From Mactra quadrangularis (lineage: Eukaryota > Mollusca > Bivalvia > Venerida > Mactridae), in NCBI GenBank assembly GCA_025267735.1, contig CM046304.1, forward strand, positions 9,176,001 through 9,240,000: DNA of 64,000 nt, written 5' to 3'. The notes under the pieces are model-generated. The model worked only from the letters and a program-made list of their open reading frames with translations, did not search any database and was not told where the DNA came from. Each line of letters begins with the position of its first letter. Within the stretch, counting starts at the first letter, position 1. Both the position numbers and the translations under genes were made by a program. This document shows, in pieces, positions 62,601 to 64,000 of this stretch.

Positions 62601-63006
62601 TTTATTATTTTATCTGTGTTACTTAACTAAATACCCTTTAAGTTTAACGATGATACATCGTGTTAAATTATTTCTAGCTTATTTTAAAGGAGATGCATGA
62701 TCATTTTTACACAGGCTTGTTAAATTTGAAATATATTATTCATGCACATAACTATAAGGTTCAATTAACCTATGTTTTTGATTAACAATGTAAAGATATG
62801 AACATACAAGACAATGATATTACATGTATTACTTACTGAATTAATATTTGCAGTAACTGGTGGGTCATTAGGATTTAATGTCATCTTGGCAACAACAATA
62901 CAAACACCACATCCTCCTTGTTTACAAAATACTTTGGTTCCCATGGAAACACGTGACTGACGTAAATAATCTGCCAGCATTGTTGACGGACTGTATTCAT
63001 TTCCAA
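35624..63006 (-). CDS. Xanthine dehydrogenase/aldehyde oxidase family enzyme, 32 exons, 5'-partial
   Basis: Exons are listed separately below; all phases join, giving 1269 residues, and family members have about 1330. Missing are 10-15 N-terminal residues encoded beyond 63006, probably outside the window. The order is: [2Fe-2S] domain 1 (CKQGGCGVC), [2Fe-2S] domain 2 (CGYCSSG and NLCRCTGYRPI), linker, FAD domain (LLGSNTGTG, AGNLMM), then the molybdopterin domain (GGAYGGKI, ECGQGLNTK, SGEPP). The family hydroxylates purines, aldehydes or N-heterocycles in the cytosol with molybdenum, FAD and Fe-S centres. The catalytic Glu of GEPP is kept. The position of bovine XDH Glu802 is Ile and that of Arg880 is probably Phe, so purine oxidation is doubtful. 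Aldehyde-oxidase-like activity is an inference. Confidence 0.92.
36206..36313 (-). CDS. Oxidase exon 31 (catalytic GEPP)
   Basis: Encodes SGEPPLNMSCSVFFALQNCI and continues. The Glu of GEPP corresponds to the catalytic base Glu1261 of bovine XDH and is conserved. The donor is TTTG|GTAAGT. Confidence 0.92.
36448..36700 (+). mobile_element. Degenerate tRNA-derived SINE
   Basis: The head CTAGTTAGCTCAGTCGGTAG and a B-box-like GTGGATTCGATA resemble the full SINE at 20985. The body is diverged (GGCCAATTGTCAGAAATGG in place of the GGGCAGTTGTCATTC block). It lies in the intron between exons 31 and 30. Confidence 0.65.
37106..37202 (-). CDS. Oxidase exon 30
   Basis: Encodes GYHAPTNKDIPIDFRINLLK and onward, matching the YKIP..GSIPIEFRVSLL region of XDH. 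The donor AAAAG|GTAAAT leaves in phase 1. Confidence 0.9.
37866..38170 (+). repeat. Diverged first copy of the fold-back element
   Basis: From GGGAGCCGGACAACTG it repeats modules such as GTGGACAACTGGTCCC. It then runs through ATGACTCATA and TACTCAATGACCACA to TTGCAGTCAAACTGATCA, parallel to 38501-38800 about 635 bp downstream. Confidence 0.7.
38501..39232. mobile_element. Fold-back-type element with modular inverted arms
   Basis: The arms at about 38504-38660 and 39075-39232 are inverted copies. Each is built from 38-40 bp modules around GGACAAAAAGTCCCAT separated by spacers such as GTCATTTTTGAC. The middle (about 410 bp) is AT-rich. Modular long arms are typical of fold-back transposons. 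It lies in the intron between oxidase exons 30 and 29 and ends 20 bp before exon 29. Confidence 0.75.
39253..39376 (-). CDS. Oxidase exon 29
   Basis: Encodes LNPAVDIGQVEGAFIMGIGH and onward, nearly the XDH signature LNPAIDIGQVEGAF. The acceptor is CATGCAG| and the donor ATGG|GTAATA. Confidence 0.93.
39693..39836 (-). CDS. Oxidase exon 28
   Basis: Encodes PFAYFAYGAACTEVELDVLT and onward, matching HYFSYGVACSEVEIDCLTG of XDH. The donor is GAGAG|GTAAGA. Confidence 0.93.
39863..39922. repeat. Small hairpin element beside a splice acceptor
   Basis: TCATTCTCGT and ACGAGAATGC end the element, and TACCCAGA and TCTGGGTA form an inner stem. It sits 26 bp from the oxidase exon 28 acceptor, where a branch point might lie. 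It shares its ends with 31523-31594. Confidence 0.7.
40591..40721 (-). CDS. Oxidase exon 27
   Basis: Encodes GAAKCCDELIANMKPIKDKM and onward, the region of GQAVYAACQTIL in XDH. The acceptor is AATTTCAG| and the donor ATAC|GTAAGG. Confidence 0.88.
41082..41690 (+). repeat. AGAT microsatellite and tRNA-headed SINE in an intron
   Basis: A short AGAT run lies at 41082-41096. From about 41521 GGAGCTGTGGTCCAGCGGTA and GTGATCGAAACCC form a tRNA-like head. It is followed by CCTTGAGCAAGAAATTTACT and CACTTAGGTGTAAATGAGTA, a central block like that of SINEs in many marine animals. The 3' end is unclear. It is a different SINE family from 20985. Confidence 0.6.
41846..41974 (-). CDS. Oxidase exon 26
   Basis: Encodes VAQIVAYKLGIPVDTITIKA and onward, ending in GGSVTSEECCK; it matches VQVASRALKIPTSKIYISET. 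It is the stretch between the Gln loop and the C-terminal half of the molybdenum domain. Confidence 0.9.
41975..43231 (-). other. Oxidase intron 25
   Basis: 1.26 kb, AT-rich; I recognise nothing in it beyond a CT-rich run near 42850. Confidence 0.4.
43232..43393 (-). CDS. Oxidase exon 25 (Gln loop)
   Basis: Encodes ALAVTPIKFGMSYNFSMYTM and then GGVECGQGLNTK, which corresponds to the GGTEMGQGLHTK loop that contacts the molybdopterin cofactor. Confidence 0.93.
43790..43852 (+). repeat. SINE 3'-tail fragment 1
   Basis: CGGCATGATATGACCTTTGG, then ATGCCGTAAAACTCAACAAACAAACAAG: a retroposon tail without a visible head. Confidence 0.6.
44003..44116 (-). CDS. Oxidase exon 24
   Basis: Encodes TTPINVVLSHCNIRQVTDEL and onward, ending in FFNK; it aligns with TLPRCWEECLASS...FNKEN of XDH. 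The donor is AATAAG|GTAAGT. Confidence 0.88.
44386..44495 (-). CDS. Oxidase exon 23
   Basis: Encodes TTPSAQFMEHVMEKIAYTLN and onward to RDNLYVKGQ, the helix after the RGFGG loop of XDH (EVRRKNLYKEGD). The donor is ACAG|GTAAGA. Confidence 0.9.
44496..45137 (-). other. Oxidase intron 22
   Basis: Nothing recognised. Confidence 0.35.
45138..45218 (-). CDS. Oxidase exon 22 (RAPG loop)
   Basis: Encodes YNCANWRIAVDSLRMNTPVN and then TFTRAPG. XDH has NTAFRGFGG here. The Arg is kept but Phe914 of bovine XDH is replaced by Pro. RAPG-like loops occur in other molybdenum hydroxylases. Confidence 0.9.
45290..45357 (+). repeat. SINE 3'-tail fragment 2
   Basis: TTCGGCATGATATAACCTTT, then GGTATGCCGTAAACCTCAAC and CAAACAAACAAACAAG. 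Nearly the same as the fragment at 43790. Confidence 0.65.
45886..45937 (+). repeat. SINE 3'-tail fragment 3
   Basis: CGCGATATAACCTTTCTGTG, then GTGAGCCGTAAAACCCAAAC and AAACAAAC. Same tail family, same orientation. Confidence 0.6.
46095..46153 (+). repeat. SINE 3'-tail fragment 4
   Basis: CGGCGTGATATAACCTTCCT, then GTGCACCATAAAACCCAAAC. It ends about 35 bp from oxidase exon 21. Confidence 0.6.
46187..46380 (-). CDS. Oxidase exon 21
   Basis: Encodes PVRMRLSISDNLLMCGRRYP and YKVGFDDNGKLLGIDVHVY, matching [21 protein letters not shown] and the following strand. It ends in PFFSGSIDSG. By-eye alignment puts Phe at the place of Arg880 of bovine XDH. Confidence 0.93.
46749..47145 (+). repeat. Dispersed repeat with CCCACGTGGG, copy 1
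   Basis: About 400 bp beginning near the palindrome GACCCACGTGGGTC and ending near GGCACAGTCATTTGCCTGTA. The segment at 63447-63848 is the same sequence inverted. It is intronic, with no coding capacity. Confidence 0.75.
47319..47423 (-). CDS. Oxidase exon 20 (GGAYGGK motif)
   Basis: Encodes IKVSVKRLGGAYGGKITKNN and onward, matching VVRVKRMGGGFGGKETRST. The residue at the place of the substrate-binding Glu802 is Ile. The donor is AACAG|GTTAAC. Confidence 0.93.
47579..49369. mobile_element. 1.8-kb TIR element in an oxidase intron
   Basis: The left end AGGCCAACATTTTTATATTT with TTTACGGGA is mirrored on the right by TTCCCGTAAAACAAACAATA and AAAAAAATGTTGGCCT. The interior has CpG-rich and AT-rich parts, a C10 run near 49305 and no long frame. 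It accounts for most of the 2.2-kb intron. Confidence 0.65.
49611..49720 (-). CDS. Oxidase exon 19
   Basis: Encodes ASVCYPTEDGLDFVTTTQWP and onward to VTGIPQKK, matching ELFVSTQNTMKTQSFVAKML and GVP of XDH. The TQ Gln near the molybdenum site is kept. Confidence 0.92.
49988..50067 (-). CDS. Oxidase exon 18
   Basis: Encodes KINGSFHTPEQVHFHMETH, matching GEIYIGGQEHFYLETH. The donor is ACACAT|GTAAGA. Confidence 0.92.
50410..50559 (-). CDS. Oxidase exon 17
   Basis: Encodes SQEVAEKAAKLVTCTYNSIQ and onward, matching TQRAAQGVKITYEELPAIIT. The acceptor is GCTTTCAG| and the donor GACC|GTAAGT. Confidence 0.9.
51105..51355 (-). mobile_element. Short inverted relative of the 28745 TIR element
   Basis: In inverted orientation it carries both ends of the 28745-29502 element: GTGCGTGACCCCGACGTGAC with TTTATGCAAGAATATTCAT at one side, and AGATGCAAATGTGAAAG with TTTTTACGCACT at the other. 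About 500 bp of interior is missing. Confidence 0.7.
51528..51585 (-). CDS. Oxidase exon 16
   Basis: 58 nt encoding LFCSGKVMFYGQSLALVVA, matching VFAKDKVTCVGHIIGAVVAD. The donor is TTGCAG|GTAGGC. Confidence 0.88.
51586..52636 (-). other. Oxidase intron 15
   Basis: 1.05 kb with no recognised repeat or gene. Confidence 0.35.
52637..52744 (-). CDS. Oxidase exon 15
   Basis: Encodes KVPGVVKVLTSFDIPTGASN and onward, matching KKVPGFVCFISADDVPGSN. The donor is AAGAG|GTAATA. Confidence 0.9.
53192..53521. repeat. 46-bp minisatellite, about seven copies
   Basis: Units resemble TTGGTATATGTCAATTACGA, then GTATTATATATTAGTACTGA, then TATTAT, with point differences. Older than the arrays at 59-62 kb, judging by divergence. 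A TATATT microsatellite (about 53140-53185) precedes it. Intronic. Confidence 0.85.
53622..53736. repeat. 57-bp direct duplication
   Basis: Two nearly identical units starting TGTCTAAGATATTTTGATAT and ending CTTTGTTAACT. Intronic and recent. Confidence 0.85.
54017..54139 (-). CDS. Oxidase exon 14 (start of molybdenum domain)
   Basis: Encodes CTGEAQYTDDLPAMPDQLYA and onward, matching [20 protein letters not shown]. This is the entry of the molybdopterin domain. Confidence 0.93.
54385..54549 (-). CDS. Oxidase exon 13
   Basis: Encodes YFIHVLGDSVAFQYRSGFEV and then LHDTRPLSSGVQTY, matching the linker between the FAD and molybdenum domains (the LFQ.VP.GQ segment of XDH). Confidence 0.88.
54798..55114 (-). 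mobile_element. tRNA-derived SINE, full copy, inverted
   Basis: On the minus strand GGCCGCCCGGCTAGCTCAGT and the B-box GGTTCGATTCCCGGG head the element, and the body and A/C-rich tail match 20985-21300. A perfect 14-bp target duplication TCGATACTTTCATA flanks it (54784-54797 and 55115-55128). It lies in oxidase intron 12. Confidence 0.93.
55387..55487 (-). CDS. Oxidase exon 12
   Basis: Encodes AISTLAQEIVPTSSLGLPSI and then NYRKNVACALLYK, matching CAGLAEELHLPPDAPGGMVD and FRCTLTLSFFFK. Confidence 0.88.
56206..56618. mobile_element. hAT-like MITE
   Basis: It starts CAGGGCATGAATTTAAC and ends GTTCGATCCCTG. The arms contain repeated TTTGCAAAT and CTCGCAAAATG words. Flanks TATTACCC and TATCACCC agree at 7 of 8 positions, as expected for an 8-bp hAT target duplication. 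An 86-codon frame inside shows no transposase motif. Confidence 0.6.
56671..56737 (-). CDS. Oxidase exon 11
   Basis: 67 nt encoding HRATATENFLVGKQLSAPAT and LSG, matching SALKTTQRQLSKLWKEELLQ. The donor is ATCAG|GTTTGT. Confidence 0.82.
57081..57191 (-). CDS. Oxidase exon 10
   Basis: Encodes NSLALVNGAFRCSVDKTNGF and then SIGGISDSF, matching IAKVTSGMRVLFKPGTTEVQ and CYGGMA at the end of the FAD domain. Confidence 0.9.
57487..57626 (-). CDS. Oxidase exon 9
   Basis: Encodes QTAPDVVSCDAFFKTDMTGK and onward to VACFKVMPRSQ, matching VQMDHTFFPGYRKTLLSPEE and LLSIEIPYS. Confidence 0.9.
57869..57971 (-). CDS. Oxidase exon 8 (FAD domain)
   Basis: Encodes RGTWAGNLMMKNKYPSFPSD and onward to LGASLTTG, matching the FAD-binding segment VASVGGNIITASPISDLNPV. 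Confidence 0.92.
58189..58341 (-). CDS. Oxidase exon 7 (FAD domain)
   Basis: Encodes AQTGTFTLGACCTLADLMDL and onward to YRVASSPIRN, matching ISFGAACPLSIVEKTLVDAV and the following helix. Confidence 0.92.
58700..58785 (-). CDS. Oxidase exon 6 (FAD domain)
   Basis: Encodes YFEQENISNFDVVIDISSIP and onward, the stretch after the LVVGNTEIGIE loop of XDH. The donor is TTTGAT|GTAAGT. Confidence 0.9.
59168..59387 (-). CDS. Oxidase exon 5, acceptor inside a minisatellite
   Basis: Encodes DLSKRLCKTTGKTCTSSGRN and then FGDTQWSKPTSMTELYAMLA, ending in the FAD loop LLGSNTGTG. The only acceptor that keeps the frame is CCATAG| at 59388-59390, in the repeat copy nearest the exon body. The acceptor CTTATCAG| at 60408-60410, outside the duplicated copies, would lead to a TAG after 19 codons. 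The donor is ACGG|GTGTGT. Confidence 0.85.
59341..60410. repeat. 60-bp minisatellite duplicating a 3' splice site, 18 copies
   Basis: Eighteen head-to-tail units starting GATGTACAAGTTTTACCAGT, most identical and a few with one to three changes. On the gene strand each unit carries a possible acceptor (CCATAG|GATC, or TTATCAG|GATC in the outermost copy) and the first 47 bases of exon 5. Near-identity of the copies points to recent expansion. Because 60 is a multiple of three, frames of about 400 codons stay open on both strands; these are not genes. Confidence 0.97.
60998..61059 (-). CDS. Oxidase exon 4
   Basis: Encodes GYRPILDAMKSLVPDSNPDI and E, continuing the CRCTGYRPIL motif of the second [2Fe-2S] domain. 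The donor is ATAGAG|GTAAAC. Confidence 0.95.
61396..61472 (-). CDS. Oxidase exon 3 (second [2Fe-2S] domain)
   Basis: Encodes LMQKYPNMTKKDAEDYFEGN and then LCRCTG. The two cysteines are ligands of the second cluster. Confidence 0.95.
61768..62345. repeat. 44-bp minisatellite duplicating a 5' splice site, 13 copies
   Basis: Thirteen units reading TACAATATCTACTTACCCAT and then ACATATTCATAACATGACCA. On the gene strand each unit is the last 27 bases of exon 2 or more (coding SSGHVMNMYG), its donor GGGTAAGT and 11 bases of intron. Copies differ by at most a few bases. The array fills most of intron 2. Reading through the first donor meets a TAA at once. Confidence 0.97.
62312..62472 (-). CDS. Oxidase exon 2 (both [2Fe-2S] domains)
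   Basis: Encodes INSCLCPLFMCDGWEITTVE-type sequence from CLCPLF on, then GLGSTKT and GTQCGYCSSGHVMNMY. It provides the last ligand of cluster 1 and two of cluster 2. Family members usually read CGFCTPG where this has CGYCSSG. Its donor is the innermost of 13 tandem donors. Confidence 0.93.
62837..63006 (-). CDS. Oxidase exon 1 in window (first [2Fe-2S] domain)
   Basis: Encodes GNEYSPSTMLADYLRQSRVS and then KVFCKQGGCGVCIVVAKM, the plant-type ferredoxin fold with C-x4-C-x2-C. The acceptor CACTTTCAG| enters in phase 1, so a short upstream exon must supply the start Met and the first strand. I do not find it before 64000. Confidence 0.93.
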
Positions 63007-64000
63007 CTGAAAGTGAAAACAATGTTGGGCTACATAAATAATATTAAATTTTATGGAAAAATCTTCCCTGGCAACATCTTGCAAACTAATGCTGCTTAGG
63101 AATTTATATTCAAAATTAAGAAAATATATGACGACTATCATAGAAGTCGGTTTAGGTAGAAACGAAGTTTGATCGTTCTAATTTTTATTTCGATTTAAAT
63201 TTAGCATCCATTTATGTCAGCTATATACAAGTAGCACTTGTAACAATAACAAAATATGTTCACATTAACTAGCTATTAGATAATTAAAAAGTAAACATAA
63301 CGGAATGCATGATTAATTGATAAGAAATAATAAAATTAAAATTATTCAGAACGTGTGAAATTATTGACAAAATATATTATTGATCTAAAAGATATTTTCA
63401 CACACTCCTGGTATTGAGTGCATAATAACGTAAATAATGATTAAAAGGATATACAGGCAAATGACTGTGCCAAAAGTATAAAACCAACTTTAGTTTTTAA
63501 AACAGAACAAACAAGTATTAAGAACGTAAGAAATCACTTACTAATAACATTTGTCACTTATAACATTCAACTGAACGAATTAAACATGTGGCATACACAT
63601 TGTTGAAAACGACAGTAGGATACTGAGGGAATCACCAAGCTATTTATAGATTTGTTATATGTCGAACTTGCTGAAATTAAACATTTTCATTGGTCGCTTC
63701 TTGTCTTTTCAACATTCTTAGGCGGTTAGGGTATCTTTTTAATAGAATTATACTAATGTTGCACAATAACAAGCTTTAGTATCTTCTCATCAGTAAATGC
63801 ATATTTCAGCACTAATCTATTTCAGCTAACCTGACCCACGTGGGAAACACCCCACATATTACGAGAAAATAAAGCAATGTTTTGCCAAGTTATATAACGG
63901 TGTGTCTGTGGCATTCACAGTTATAAAACACATAATAAAAAATCAGGAAATATGAAATTGAACGTTTGCCTGTATATCCCGTTGATATATACATGTATTT
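63007..64000. other. Upstream intron of the oxidase gene
   Basis: It contains the inverted copy of the CCCACGTGGG repeat. No convincing first coding exon is present. TTTGCCTGTATATC at about 63967 may start another repeat copy. Confidence 0.45.
63447..63848 (-). repeat. Dispersed repeat with CCCACGTGGG, copy 2 (inverted)
   Basis: The reverse complement of 46749-47145 with scattered differences. Shared words include GCTATTTATAGAT, TTTAATTAGAATTATA-like runs and CTGACCCACGTGGG. The two copies bracket most of the oxidase gene in opposite orientation. Confidence 0.75.

Noticed and set aside
63533..63600. Possible first exon of the oxidase gene ending at a minus-strand GTAAGT
   Set aside because: The sequence is part of the dispersed repeat also found at 46749-47145, and it does not encode the expected first strand of the ferredoxin domain.

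Overview
The window is nuclear DNA of an animal, most likely a bivalve or other mollusc. It is AT-rich, its genes are split by many introns with GT/AG borders, and it is dense in short transposable elements. The lineage call rests on tRNA-headed SINEs of a type common in bivalves, frequent ACATGTA-like words, and a secreted protein of molluscan style that joins a somatomedin-B-like cysteine cluster to a CAKCHG motif. The species cannot be named from sequence alone.

Three genes can be modelled with consistent splice phases. (1) Plus strand, 5159-15753: a secreted protein of about 452 residues in three coding exons. It has a signal peptide, a Tyr/Pro/Gly/Ser-rich middle and an array of 10-residue Ser/Asp repeats. 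Its second intron carries a hAT-like MITE that was itself split by a 5 kb non-LTR retrotransposon. (2) Plus strand, 30700-34405: a secreted or membrane-tethered protein of about 539 residues in three exons, which looks like the ectodomain of a molluscan receptor without its seven-helix part. (3) Minus strand, 63006 down to 35624: 32 coding exons of a xanthine dehydrogenase/aldehyde oxidase family molybdo-flavoenzyme, complete except for the first 10-15 residues. It has two [2Fe-2S] domains, an FAD domain and a molybdopterin domain, and its substrate-pocket residues look unlike xanthine dehydrogenase. Genes 2 and 3 converge. An orphan exon (18.75 kb), a broken coding fragment (27.0-27.4 kb) and a worn LINE fragment (24.64-25.43 kb) fill part of the middle.

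The most striking structure is in gene 3. Two young minisatellites each multiply one of its splice junctions. An 18 x 60 bp array (59.34-60.41 kb) copies a 3' splice site with the start of its exon. A 13 x 44 bp array (61.77-62.35 kb) copies the end of the second Fe-S exon with its GTAAGT donor. In both arrays only the copy nearest the exon body gives an open frame; every other copy leads at once into an in-frame stop.

The rest is a mosaic of non-autonomous elements: mariner-like MITEs (750-1502, 4676-4927), one holding a nested long-TIR MITE; a family ending in AGTGCGTAC (6321-6624, 28745-29502, 51105-51355); a CpG-rich inverted pair (5.38 and 22.4 kb); a palindromic MITE (19.39 kb); hAT-like MITEs (21351-21733, 56206-56618); a fold-back element (38.5-39.2 kb); a 1.8 kb TIR element (47579-49369); SINEs with clear target duplications (20985-21300, 54798-55114); and a near-perfect hairpin with arms of about 80 bp (16686-16853).
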